From Malachius bipustulatus (lineage: Eukaryota > Arthropoda > Insecta > Coleoptera > Melyridae), in assembly GCA_910589415.1 (NCBI GenBank), contig OU342637.1, positions 39,524,162 to 39,588,161 on the forward strand: 64,000 bases of DNA, written 5' to 3'. Under the pieces are notes generated by a model. It ran no database searches and was not told the DNA's origin. It saw only the letters and a list, made by a program, of their open reading frames with translations. Shown here piece after piece: positions 23,802 to 35,360 of this stretch (positions are counted from its first letter, which is position 1; every line of letters begins with the position of its first letter). Made by a program: the position numbers and the translations under genes.

Positions 23802-25075
23802 TCAACACTCGACTCATATTATCATGGACTTCGAAGAGAAGGAAATGATAAAAAAAAAATTTCTGCACAGACTAGGGGTCGGTATGTTTCAATCCCAAGA
23901 CCAATATAATGATAGCCCGAGGGCCGTCTCGAATGTGAATTTTGATTTAGAGAATGCAGAAATAGTGATTGAAGATGAGAGCCTAAGCTTTGAAACACAA
24001 ATTGGAGATCAAACAGACGCTACGTCAAATAATATTGGATATCTGACAATAGAATCAAGTGACATACTTTTACTTCCAGATAAAGCAAACCCTGAAGACA
24101 CATTTCTACCTGTAGAAGAATTAATATCTGTAAACGAAACAATACCTGCTGATGAAACAATATTTGGAGACCAAGGAATACCTGCAGATGAAAAAATACC
24201 TGCAGACGAAGCAATTCTCGCAGACGAAATATTACTAGCAGACATAGCAATACCAGTACATGAAGCAATAACTGCGAACGAAGAAATACCTGCGGACGAA
24301 GCAATACCTGTAGGTCACTGCGCTATAGAAGTGGAAAATCCTGAATGCCAGACCACAAATAAAGTATCTGTGTCAAATGATGATTTGACAAATGGTGATT
24401 TGACCTCAAACGAATACAAAAGCTCTGACTTATTTGATTTTTTGACTTGGCCACAAACGCTCGAAAGAAAAGGAAAACATATCTGAAAAACTACCGTTTG
24501 TGCTTACTTCATCGGGTTGGAAAAAAATTTATGAAGAGAAAGAAAATAAGAAGAAGTTGCTTGAAATAGAAAAGGAAACGAGGAAACAAAAACGAATACA
24601 GAACAAAGAAAAAGCAAATAAAGTAAACAAAAAAATAAGTAATTTGAAAAGAAAATCTTCCATCGCCAATAAGAACGTTTTAAAAAAACCTAAAGTTACT
24701 CAAAATAAAACAAACCAAACGGTTTCTAAAGACAAAAAAAGAGGTAACGATCAACGTGTGGACGCTGAGAACTCCTTTCTTCAGACACAAGAGAAAATAC
24801 CAGTTTCTGAGCCTGAAGTCGCAGTTTGTTCCAAGAAAGCTAGATACGTGAGAAATTTATATCTTGAAACCCTGAATTATTCTTTAGCAAATTTCGAGAA
24901 AAATCGAAAGGTGAACTCAGGATTATGCTACATTTGTGCAGGTTGTTTTTCTGTTGCAATAACTGGAATTAATTGCAGCATGTGTGTTAGAACATATCAT
25001 ATTAGCTGTATACAAAAGAAATTTTCCAGCCTCAACTGCAGACACATTTACATGCAAAGCTTGTTTGAAGGCTAG
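23802..25075 (+). pseudogene. Pogo-type transposase C-terminal part with repeat and Cys-rich tail
   Basis: It continues the transposase after the 6.9-kb insertion. The first stretch (MDFEEKEMIKKKFLHRLG) leads into an acidic region. There, at about 24139-24315, a six-residue motif of the type IPADEA is repeated about ten times. Next comes the conserved tail of insect pogo/jerky-like proteins (FDFLTWPQT, LPFVLTSSGWKKIYEEKE), a long Lys-rich basic stretch (nuclear-localising in character), and a Cys/His region (GLCYICAGC, GINCSMCVRTYHISC) like the first part of a PHD finger. A frameshift in an A-run at about 24475 separates the two blocks. The stop at 25075 is followed by the pogo 3' end. Confidence 0.75.
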
Positions 25076-25336
25076 GTAATGTCAATAACTGTAGTTCTAA
25101 TGGTGCCAATGACTAAGTAAACTGTGCCAATTACTATATTTTTTGAACATGAGGAGATTTGTATTTTTTCTCGGAGTATAAAATAAGTTTCAGTAAATGT
25201 TGCTTGTGTTAGTAAACAAACTGTACTTAATTCACCTGATGCATAATTAAAAATGTTATTTCATTCTGTCAATTGATTATAATCCCAAAATATTCTCGAC
25301 ACTAACCTTAAAGTGCCAATACTGCGGTGTCTACCC

Positions 25337-26287
25337 TAATTATTGTAGGCTAAATATTGACATATCCATACAGTAGATATAACTGTTGCCGGATGCAATA
25401 AATCTATCTATCTATCTATCTACCCGACCTTGATCCTCTCAAAATCCTGAAGTTTGTCAAGGAAACGGACTTGGAGAGGGTGCATCACTAAAGGGATTCC
25501 ACACCAGGCGAAGCACAGTAGAGAGGATACAATAGAGGTCGCAGTAACTTGATCACCCTCAAAGATACAAATACAAAATAAATACAAATCTAATCATCAT
25601 GACGTAACGTCAACTTATGTTGATACGTCTCTGATGACCTGACAACTGAGCTGAGGTGCCTAGCAGCCACAAAGTAAACAAATAAGATATTTTAATTGAT
25701 TTTTAAAGTTGAGTTCAAGAATTAGAAGAACTGTAAAAATTAAACTGACTTTATTTTTATGTAGAGATTCATCAGCTCCGCCAAACGTATATGGGTGACA
25801 CTAAAAAGTATATGTTTGCTGAAACATGATGGGAGTTTTAAATACCCAACACTGAAAATAAAACTCTTAAGCTTTAACTACGGATGCCATCAAAATTGGG
25901 AATTGGTACCACAATACATAACAAAGTCTGAAATACATATATTAACAATATATAACAATATATTAACAATAAGTAACATCCATGTGCTGTTAAACTTGTC
26001 GTTCAATTGAGGGGAGAGCGACCGGTATTATAGTTGAGAGTATTTTGTTGAACTGTGGTAATAAACTATTTTCTATTTATAGAAGAGCTTTTATTAGTTA
26101 ACCATCGTTATTAAAACTTTTTTTGCAATACATGGAAATATAATATGTTGCGTTAAAAGTGCTGTGACCTGTCTAGTTTTTTTCATAATAAATAGTTTCT
26201 ATGCAGTAGCAAATACACTGAACACCTTACTCTATTACATCATTGAATACATGTTATCAAAATGATATCCATTCCATTTGCTTATAG
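25337..26287. other. Intergenic, LINE-tail scrap, no gene
   Basis: Just beyond the pogo end, GATGCAATAA followed by (ATCT)n at 25402-25422 looks like the 3' tail of a non-LTR element. The rest is AT-rich with no recognisable product. Confidence 0.4.
25402..25422. repeat. (ATCT)n microsatellite, about five units
   Basis: A simple run of ATCT directly after AATAA, suggesting a LINE 3' tail. Confidence 0.85.
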
Positions 26288-26445
26288 GTCGATCAGCACG
26301 TGCCATTTCCCTTCGCTCCGAACGGGCTATGAGTAGGGGTTTTCCTTCTCTAGAGCTCGACACAGTCGTTGAGGAGCGTAGTGATCCTGAACCTGAAGCT
26401 ACAGTCATAGAGATGGTTACCCCAGATGAGGAGCCTGTGAGATAG
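26288..26445 (+). CDS. Candidate terminal exon of an unidentified gene
   Basis: A plausible acceptor (CATTTGCTTATAG) precedes 26288. In phase 2, 51 codons stay open to TAG at 26443. They include RAISLRSERAMSRG, FPSLELDTVVEERSDPEPEA and TVIEMVTPDEEPVR. The stretch is GC-richer than its surroundings and ends in an acidic, Pro-containing tail. An AATAAA follows at about 26535. The amino-acid composition is protein-like, but no family was recognised and the upstream exons were not found. It could instead be the tail of a decayed element. Confidence 0.3.
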
Positions 26446-28960
26446 CAACACCCTTCTAGGAGTGTTTGCTCCTCACAAACAGACAGGTAACATAAGAATA
26501 GAGGATCAATGTGTAGTTCTTTATAATAATAATAATAATAAAAGCTCTGCATTTGTAGTGTAAAAAAAAAAAATTCAGGTCACTGGCATCAGAAAAGACC
26601 AGTTAAGATATTATATATAACTTTAAACTTTAGTATGGTATGTGTGGCGTGGGTCTGACTGATATGATATGCTGATGAGTCTATAATAGGAACGAAACGG
26701 TACTGTCCATGTATTCAGTCTCCTACTCGCATGCTGCACGAAAGTTTTCTAATTTGTTCTGTAAAGAACCTTTAGTGGCAAATTTAAATTAAAACCTAAA
26801 TCCCAATAAAACTCATCAAATATTATATTATCTGCCGAATGTAGCAATAACATTGCCGAACACATTAAGTCATATCCCAGTAGGGATAATCACTATGGTC
26901 TGAAAGACCTCTAAGAAAGTCAGAAGATTTAAACTTGAAAAAAAATGTTTTAGATGTTTTTGGAGAAGTACTCAAGTGAAAAGGTACCGTATAAATCATA
27001 CAGGTCAAAATTTACGAAAGAATTCAATATCTCTTTTGGGTATCCCTGAAGAGATACATGCATAACGTGTGAAGAGAAAACAGTTAAATTGAGGGCATTG
27101 CAAACAGAACAGAATAAAACAAAAAAATTAGCAGAAATAAGTAGTATAATGAAAAATATAAAAAGATTAGAAACTGAAATCAAACTAAAGGCTGCTATAA
27201 CAGAAAGAAGCATGCAAAATTGAATGTCGAAAAACGCAATATGTATAGATTTTTCAAAAAATCTTCCATTGCCTAATATATCAACCAATGATGTATATTA
27301 TAAGCGTCAAATATCGTCAAAAAAGGAAGTGATGATGTTTGATCAATGGTACACCATTTTTCATAACAAATTTTTCCCATGACTCTAAGGGAATTAGAGA
27401 TATCTCGCGACTCATGCAGTGACCAGAACAAAAATTTTACTTTTTATCGTCTTCTACAGTGGGTACAAGTTTTCAAAGTAGCAAGAATAAAGCCATCACC
27501 TTTTCAGGTAGTGCACTCGTAAGCAGACAGAAAGATATATCGGAAGTGGACAGGTCATTTGAACGTTATGTATAAGAAATATTCCGTCGTTTGTGCCTAC
27601 TATCTATATCTCTACATATAGACTGAATTAGATTAGATTAGATTTATCGTGAGTGGGCCATTGTGACACCTCCACTGCGACCGAAGGTCTATTGCGACTT
27701 AATAACGTAAAAAGAATTGAAAGTGTTGTTGAAAACACTTTCGCGAAAACACAACGCTGTCTCCGCTTTCTGATTGCTCAGATTACTTGAAAATGCATTA
27801 TAAGATGAGTGAGGTAGTCATCTTAATGGAAAATGAAGTCGGAACAGCGATTTCATTTCAAAACAATCATTGACTTGCTGTCTATATAAATATTTTAAAT
27901 AATATTAATATAGGCGCTTCGTAGATTTGAGCTCGTGAGCTGTGGGTTGCAAACCAAAAGCGTTGTTATCGGCACTTCAATGCTATAACTGCTGTCGTGC
28001 ATGGCGAAAACCTAACTAATCTATTTTCTTGGGAGTTATATTTTGAAGTCATCTTACTCATGTTTTTAATTCGGAATTTGTATTTTTCATTACAAAAATG
28101 TTAATAGTATCAAGTGAAAAGTGAATGACTACCACGCTTACGTAGAGATATGTGCTTCGTGCCACATATTTTTTGTACAATACAGCTTTTTTACTTCCTA
28201 TACGTCTTTTATGGACTTTTACGCACTTTTACGACTTTTATGGTTTATTTAATAGTGGATTAATTCTTTGCTTTATTTGTAGATCACCACTTTGGACAGC
28301 TCTAACTCACGCCCATTCTCTCGCTATGGATCTGGATTTGGAGAGCTGACCCGATCCTATAATACCACAAATAATACCATTGCCGTTCACCAAGGATGTT
28401 GGTTCCTAGCATATAGTTGCAACAAGCACTGACGATGCTGACGCGAGAGGCAGGCATTAATTTCAAACTGATTTGAGGAATTGAAACTTGAATTGCTTTT
28501 GAAAATTGCGTAGGGTCTTTGTAACAATCTTTTCATTACAGGGTGCTTGCTTATTGTCTGGTATGCGCTACTGTAGACAATGTTAAAAAAGATAATAAAT
28601 CTAATTAATTGAATTCCTAGAATTAAATTTGTATTTTATTTTAAGTAATAATCGTTGGAAAATCAAAATCTAGTGGTAGCAAATTTAATTGATTATTAAA
28701 TAATATGAAGCGTAGGGACATTTCAAGGGTTTATTATTCCAGTAAGTATATAAATTGAAATTTCCTGGTTCATATTTTATATTGTTAATCTGCAAAACAA
28801 ACAAAAACTATTGATATAGAAAAAGCGAAATATATTTCCAGTACCATTTTTGAATTTTGATTTACTTAGCTAAGGTTGAAGATGAAGAATTTAACTAGTC
28901 GTCCTTTCTAGCGGAGGGTCCTCAAAAATTTTATGTAAAAGGCAGATAATTTCAACTTTT
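26446..28960. other. No gene recognised
   Basis: AT-rich DNA with short chance frames. (AAT)n at about 26526-26540 and a GATTAGATTAGATT run near 27630 are the only simple repeats seen; the latter may be a LINE tail. A weak acceptor-plus-short-frame at about 28280-28350 is too short to call. Confidence 0.35.
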
Positions 28961-30065
28961 AGGGTAAGATACCCTATAACTGGCATTCGTCCATTCATTG
29001 GCACTATGTATATACATATTTTATGAATGACTAAGGAATACATTTGAATAATAGTTGTTCTACTGATGAAAATTACATCCGGCAGCATCCCGTAACATGA
29101 TTATGTTTAAGCAGATACAAAACTACTTCGAAGAAAAAGTGTTGGCAAATCCTTCTAGGGATATTATTCTCAATGGGGACGTAACGTGTTTTCAATTTTA
29201 TCCTAAGCTTGGAAAAAACACCTCTCGCAAATTTAGGTCAAGCACACATGAACTTAAACAGTTACGTTTTCATTTTCTGCAAGTGGCGAAGTGGTACCAA
29301 CTTTAATTATCTACTCAAATAAAAGGCCTCTAAACCAGTCAATGACAGTGTTCCTGATGACTGGGGCATAGCCCTTAGTGACAATGGCTGGATGAAAATA
29401 GAGATTTTTATAGACTATTGCGAAAAAATATTGAACTTCCCATTATTTTTATTTGTCGATGGAAACTGAACGCTCCTTACCTATGAACTGAGTAAGCTAC
29501 TCGTATGTTCTGAATTGAAAATATTCCTAGTATAATTGTAGGGACTGCAACAGCACTTATTTGAATACTGACAATTTTACATTCAATTTCATAACCAAAT
29601 ATAAGGGAATATCAACAAAGAAAATTAAGACTGACAGCCATGTGCGCAATTTATTTTTTGAAGTACCTGAGACACCTAAGAAAATTAGAGCCGACAATCA
29701 CTTGCCGAATTTATTTTTGGAGCATAGGGAGACAATATCCAAAGACTTGAAGGATAGTTTTGTGAACCAAATTCGTTTTCAAACGAGGGTGAATCGATAT
29801 AAAATAAAATGCATAATTCTGAAAAAAAAAATTGTTCCAAGGGGGCTTTGTTTTTTGTGTGATTTTTATTTTTTTTTCAAATACCGGTATCAAGTGCCAA
29901 AAATGTTTTGGGACATATCTTATTCATTGTTTGAAAAAGCAAGGAATTTACAAAAAAAATCTTATGGAACTAGAATTTTTAAATAATTTGACCAGAAAGT
30001 CAGATAATATGTTAAGTTTTTTGGATTTATATTTAAAATGTTTGATTTTGTTTTACTGTTGATGG
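28961..30065 (+). mobile_element. Second, heavily decayed pogo-type copy
   Basis: The start AGGGTAAGATACCC with nearby TTGGCACTA resembles the pogo end at 10377. Inside, VLANPSRDIILNGDVTCFQF aligns in order with the NGDETNF region of the first copy. Further on, the Cys-rich tail is recognisable (GLCFLCDF, then GIKCQKCFGTYLIHC in another frame). The middle of the catalytic core is deleted, and frames are broken throughout. The right end was not located. It is an older relative of the element 3.6 kb upstream. Confidence 0.6.
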
Positions 30066-30515
30066 AATAAACTTTATTTTGATAACTAAAATTTTTAACT
30101 TACTTATTCGAAATCATTAATGCCCATTAATGGGATGAATCCAATTTATGGAAAAAACATACCAATGATTAAAAATCAGCATCGATCGGTAAATTTTAGG
30201 AATAATATCTATTTGAATTACGATATTTTCTTAACGTTGAGATAAACCAGCCCTAGGTACGTAAAATAATTACAATTTTTTTCTTCTCTCATTCATATCC
30301 ACGGGATAGTCGGCCTGAGTAGGTATAATAGGAAAGGAATCTAGGTCACTCGCCGTCTTTAACACAGGCGGCACGAACGGCAGGCCAAAATATTAACCGA
30401 ACGGAAAGTTCCCACTGCATTATGTTACTTAAAAATCACGCGGGCAGGCCGTGTTAGAAAGCGGCCGGCAGACCGTTCGCGCCCAAAGAAACAATAGAGC
30501 CTGGTCGGAATCTGG

Positions 30516-30524
30516 CTATAAAAG
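30516..30524 (+). promoter_or_regulatory. TATA box CTATAAAAG
   Basis: Good TATA match in a GC-rich context, about 90 bp before the 50-bp tandem repeats. It probably belongs to the LTR-like element. Confidence 0.5.
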
Positions 30525-30606
30525 CACGCATCGGATGAAAAGGGTGGACCAGTCTTGCTTCGACTTCAATCGCTGCTAGGCTGTCCATCTCCTCCTCTAT
30601 CCTGCC

Positions 30607-30838
30607 GGTGGAAACTACTTAGAGAGTATCACACCGATTCTTTTCTATATCTTGACGGTGGAAACTACTTAGAGAGTATCGCGCCGATTCTTTTCTATAT
30701 CCTGACGGTGGAAACTACTTAGAGAATATCGCGCCGATTCTTTTCCGCATCCTGCCGGTGGAAACTACTTAGAGAGTATCGCACCGATTCTTTTCTACAT
30801 CCTGACGGTGGAAACTACTTAGAGAGTATCGCGCCGCT
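30607..30838. repeat. Five tandem copies of a 50-bp unit
   Basis: Units start at 30607, 30657, 30707, 30757 and 30807 (the last partial). Each begins GGTGGAAACTACTTAGAGAG and carries CGCCGATTC or ACCGATTC. They differ at only a few positions, so the array is young or homogenised. It lies between the TATA box and AATAAA, that is in the likely R region. Confidence 0.9.
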
Positions 30839-32282
30839 CCTTCTTTTGATCGCTAAATAAAAGTCGATTGCAGCTTCCTGTTTTCGCCCACGTTGCTAAA
30901 ATTAGAATTTTCTCTTGAAGAACAATGCTAGGATTATTCGAAGTAGCGAGAAATTCATACGCTGACACAACCAGCATTTTCGAATTCACTCCATTCATAG
31001 TATTCAAATTTAGTTTCACTAAGAATCGAGGAGAAATCCTGATTCATAAGGACCATTTCTGTCTCCAGCAAATAACCACGTCCGACCGCAAAAGTAAGAG
31101 CCCCGATTCAAACACCAGCCTCAATCGCCGGCACCATAATAAGAAAGACGGCCCCGATAAATAAACGCCCGACTAATAAACCGACGTTAAAACATAAGGT
31201 GAAGGAATAAATTCCCCGTATAGGAAATCGAGATAGAGCTAGGAGGAAAAGTAGGAAAATGAACCCAGGTCATGAATTAATAACCTGTGAATAAATATAA
31301 AACAGTCCATCATCATAAATAATTCAGTTAGGAAATTAACCACGAACGCAATACACAAAATCATCCGATTTATAAAAGAGTCCGAGTTTATTTAGCACAG
31401 ATGTAGGATCGACCGGATATTAGAAAAGAACCGTCCCTTTAAATTATACGACTTAGAGAGTGAGAGGAATTCCTTCGCTATTGTGTAACACCATGAATGA
31501 AGAAGAGATCATAAACCGACGTCAAAAAATAAGATAAAGAAATAAATTCATGCCCTCTTGCAAACACGTGATCGATCACAATTAAGAACTTTCCTATTGT
31601 CCCATCAAGTAAATCAAGTAGATGAAAAAAGTAATAGTAGTGCCTGATTTGAGTAGTATTATTATTATGTAGTGTAAACAAACCATAAAGGAGCTTTGTA
31701 TTCTGACAGAGCGACGAGACTCGAGTCCGCAATATCTATAAAAGGCCAATAATAGAAGTAGTAAAAAGTAGTAAAATGTCCTGGAAGGTAGACGGCGAAC
31801 CCATGTTGTCAAATCGCCAAAGCAAACTACAAATCAGGAAAGTTCACGAAAATTGCGTGAAAACCAAAGTATGATGCGAAAAGCTCAAACTAACATAAAT
31901 AAAACGATAGAGTGGTCATAGCAGCACTCAGGCTTTTCTTAAAGTGCACATCACAAACAACGATGAATTAACGAGAAACGTAATCACTAAACTGATTTGG
32001 TTATCCCGATTCCTTTTGTTTGGTAATTCTCGATAACACGGCTGGGAGGTGCTGTTGGTCACCTGCTTCAGAAGCTACGCCCGAATATGCTGGTTATACG
32101 AGTAGGTTAGCCCAATTTTCCAACACTCTAATTATTGCGTCTGAGCAATAGTAAAGGAATGGGGTCTGTAATTCGATCAGAGGTGATCATGATTCTGTTA
32201 ATAATGTCGAAAACGCTCGAGAGATCTGTTCAATATTCCAGAATGAAAAATATCCCATTAAAAAGGAATTTTTCACTAACAA

Positions 32283-32512
32283 ACCAAAACTTCTAGTCCA
32301 AGGACTATCACATACCTGAATCTTGCCGGGAGGTAGTAAAACATTACTTGCTAACCAAGCAACGCCCGAGAATACAAGTTCAGAGTAAATCCGAAAAACC
32401 AAAACTTCTAGTCCAAGGACTATCACGTACCTGAATATTGCTGGGACGTAATAAAATATTACTTGCTAACAAAGCTACGCCCGAACAATGCAAATTCAGA
32501 GTACATCTACGA
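32283..32512. repeat. Tandem duplication, 115-bp period
   Basis: Two copies begin ACCAAAACTTCTAGTCCAAG at 32283 and 32398 and continue through TTACTTGCTAAC and CGCCCGA with few changes. Confidence 0.8.
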
Positions 32513-33322
32513 ATAAACAATTAACGTAAACAGGTCTCACCCGAGTTAACCTGAGTTACAAATAAAAGAAGCATATCTTGAGCCAAACCAAAAGCGCTAA
32601 ACGAGCCTAAGTAAGCTACGTTTAAATTAAAAATTAAAAAATTCTAACGTTTAGTACAAGCGGCAACGCCGCACATTGCCTCAAAGAATAAATGAAAGTA
32701 AAAGCGGTTCTCCCAGCTGCCAAAAGGGACCCTTTATATTCGAACTCGAGTATCGTTGACTCAAAACACAATGTTTAAGGAAACGCTTAAACAACAATTT
32801 ATAAAGTAATGGATAAAGGATTGTAACGATGGGGGTAATCCCTGAGTGTGAAAGATAATATGAAATTGATTTCCCCACCCTACAATTAATTTGTTTATTA
32901 TTTTGTAAAAAGAAAACGAAAATCGAAATCAAGAAATTTAGTCAAACGTCAGAACCCAAAATCCTTAACTCCTCCCTTGCTTCCGGCATACCTCAATTAC
33001 GAATCACGAAGCTACGAAACACAACGTTACGTTCTACATCCAAAGCTAGACGATCGAAAGGCCAACTTTTAGCGGAAATGAGCGGGTAGGGGGGCGGGGA
33101 GTTACAACGTTGATAACATTTATTTTGATAACTGAAACTATCAGTTTGCATTTAGACACACTAAATTACGTCCGTATAACAAATCTTTTATGACAATCAT
33201 AAAAAATGTTGGAGTCTATCCTTAAAATGCATTGGGACCCTATTTGGAACCCAATCATTGAATTATTGAATAAATCACAAATCTCTTTTAGTCTGTTCTA
33301 TTCCTTCTCCTCCTAAGTGCCA

Positions 33323-33523
33323 TCGCTATTGAGGCTGGCTTGATATGGCGTATTTATCTCTAGCAAGTGCTTGATGAATGAGGGTGTTCCTTAGCCCATC
33401 GGTGAGTCCAGTCTCCATTATGTACCGCCACCATGATTTCTTTTTTCTGCGCATACTTCGTTTACCGTCTATCTTTCCCTCTATTATTCTAAGTCCTAGT
33501 AGCTCATATTCTTCATGTCGCAT
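33323..33523 (-). pseudogene. C-terminal scrap of an RTE-like LINE protein
   Basis: About 65 codons with YELLGLRIIEGKIDGKR and RKKKSWWRYI followed by ALARDKYA. This order is typical of the C-terminal tail of RTE-type endonuclease/reverse-transcriptase proteins. No reverse-transcriptase core is next to it, so only the 3' end of the element inserted or survived. Confidence 0.6.
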
Positions 33524-33869
33524 ATTATGATATGTCCGAGGTACGCTGTCTTTCTTACTTTAAGGGTGGCATCAGGTACGATCGACTGCGTTCATTTTTG
33601 AACAACACTATTAACTACATAAATTTTGAAGCTATTTTGTATATTTTAGGTTATAATGAATTACAATAATTATATTATTATATGAAGGTATTGGAGTATT
33701 GGGTTTAGGCTCTGTTAGCTCCTGGAAGTTTACAATTCCAGTGAAAGGAATAATAACTGTAAGCAAATGAAAACATAGTTTCATTTTATGGTTTACAGAT
33801 TCAATGGCAGATATAAGGTTTCTTCTAAAGCTTCTCTAAATTACGTTTTCATTTGCTCACACGTTATAA

Positions 33870-35360
33870 TAAGACATTATTTAATCTAATATGCAAACAA
33901 TGATCAATTATTTACCAAAATTTTTACTCCTTTGCAAATCTATTTGTTGTAGTTTTTTTTGCTCTAAGCTTTATGTTTGATGAAGTTAAATTTTCAATTA
34001 TCGTTATTTATTACTATATGTAATGTATAAGATTTTAAGTCACGGTAAAATTAATCCAAAATAGAATTTAAAGATAGTTTTTTACAAAGAAATTATAAAA
34101 AATTTAAAAATCTTGCTATAAATTGTAAATAGATAAAAGCTACATGTTGTGATAATACTTACCTACTGTTACAAATCCTGACACTGATTTGCGTTAGAAA
34201 AAGATTATTGAAACAAATCTCAAAATGCGCGCCTAATTATTATTATTTTTAATGATTTCTTAATGAATTCCTTAAACTTTTATTTGTGGAATCGCAGACT
34301 GGGAAATTCAACTTTTTGTTTGGGATATCAAAAACTTCTAGAATAAATTTGACATCAATTGACAAAAATACATCAACAATAATGCATACAAATAAATTAT
34401 ACATTTTAATGGTCTCAATTTGAAATTGAAAAGTTTTTTTGTTAAGAAAATAATAATACTGTTATAATAGTATTGTATTGTATAGCTTTGTATTGTGCGC
34501 TGTCAATACTACCATTTGTAATCGTTGTTAAGACTTATTGATGACCTTCCAAAATTACGTTTTCATTTGCTCGCACGATGTAATAAGTATAAGACATTTT
34601 GTCTAATATGTAGACAATTATCAAGTGACCAATTTTCACTCCTCTGCAAATCTGTTTATTTGTCGGTGTTTATTTATTTATTTATTTACTGTAAGGTTTA
34701 TATTTAATGTAGGTAAATTTTTTATTATCGTTATTTGTTAATAATATGTAAGATTTTAAATTATAAATTAGGCTAGAACGTACAGTTCGCGGCCACCCAA
34801 ATATGAACGCATTTTTGTTGTCCTTGAAACAGCTAAATTTTATCATAGTAAATCAGACTTTGTTCAGTAGCGTCAATAAATAAAATAATATTAAAGATAT
34901 TGATTGGTTGCTCGGCACTTGGTGAAACATGATAGTAATATAATAAAAAGGTAACTTTATTATAATCAATAATACATTTGAAATCTATCCCTTATGGCGC
35001 TAATGATTTTAGGTTCAAATTACAAATTTAAATTTTGCCGTTCATATTTGGATGTCCGCAACTGTACTCGAAATAGAATTTATATAGATAGTTTTTTACA
35101 ATAAAATTATACTTATAAAAATCCCACTAAGGTTTGTAAATAAATAAAAGCTACATGTTGTGACAATATTTTCCTACTGTTACCAATCCTGATACTGATT
35201 AATTTTAGGAAAATGTTATGGAAAAATAAAACCTAGAACGCGACTAATAACTATTATTAATGAAACTAGCCCTTAAACTTTTGTTTGTGGAGTAGCAGTC
35301 TTGTAAATTCAACTTGTTTGTAAAATTAAAAACGTCTAGGAAAGATTTGACATCAAGGGT
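33870..35360. repeat. Old direct duplication of about 550 bp, second copy enlarged by a MITE
   Basis: Copy 1 is about 33870-34400 and copy 2 about 34590-35350. Shared words in order include TTTTACTCCTTTGCAAATCT versus TTTTCACTCCTCTGCAAATC, AAAGCTACATGTTGTGA, CCTACTGTTAC and ACTTTTATTTGTGGA or ACTTTTGTTTGTGGA. Divergence is high. Copy 2 is longer because of the insertion at 34783-35064. Confidence 0.7.
34783..35064. mobile_element. 282-bp MITE with TA target duplication
   Basis: The left end CAGTTCGCGGCCACCCAAAT and the inverted right end CAGTTGCGGACATCCAAATA match over about 28 bp, with TA on both sides. The matching duplicate at 34020-34080 lacks it, which proves insertion. No coding capacity; probably moved by a Tc1/mariner-type enzyme. 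Confidence 0.8.

Larger units (their letters stand above)
10377..25336 (+). mobile_element. Pogo/Tigger-type DNA transposon, 15 kb because of nested insertions
   Basis: The left end GGGTAAACAGCACAGTAG and the inverted right end GGGTAGACACCGCAGTA match imperfectly, and both are bordered by TA, the target duplicated by pogo elements. Inside, on the plus strand, are a 5' noncoding exon, an intron, the transposase split into two blocks, and the 3' end. Removing the LINE (with its own inserted transposon) and the 6.9-kb insertion would leave about 3.6 kb. Frameshifts make this copy inactive. Near both ends GTGCCAAT or TTGGCAC-like words recur several times (for example about 10394, 10410, 10824, 25111, 25128), possible subterminal transposase sites. 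Confidence 0.75.
30290..33107 (+). mobile_element. Probable non-autonomous LTR retroelement
   Basis: A GC-richer block has a good TATA box at 30516-30524, five 50-bp repeats, an AATAAA at about 30855, and then a stretch resembling a CGCCCACGTTG primer-site context near 30884. About 2 kb of noncoding DNA follows. At 33078-33103 there is a purine-rich run (GGGTAGGGGGGCGGGGAG) like a polypurine tract. No gag or pol was seen. The order suits an LTR, internal noncoding region and PPT, but no matching second LTR was found, so the class is inferred. Confidence 0.35.

Noticed and set aside
28265..28350. Short frame after a possible acceptor
   Set aside because: Fewer than 25 codons, no supporting context.
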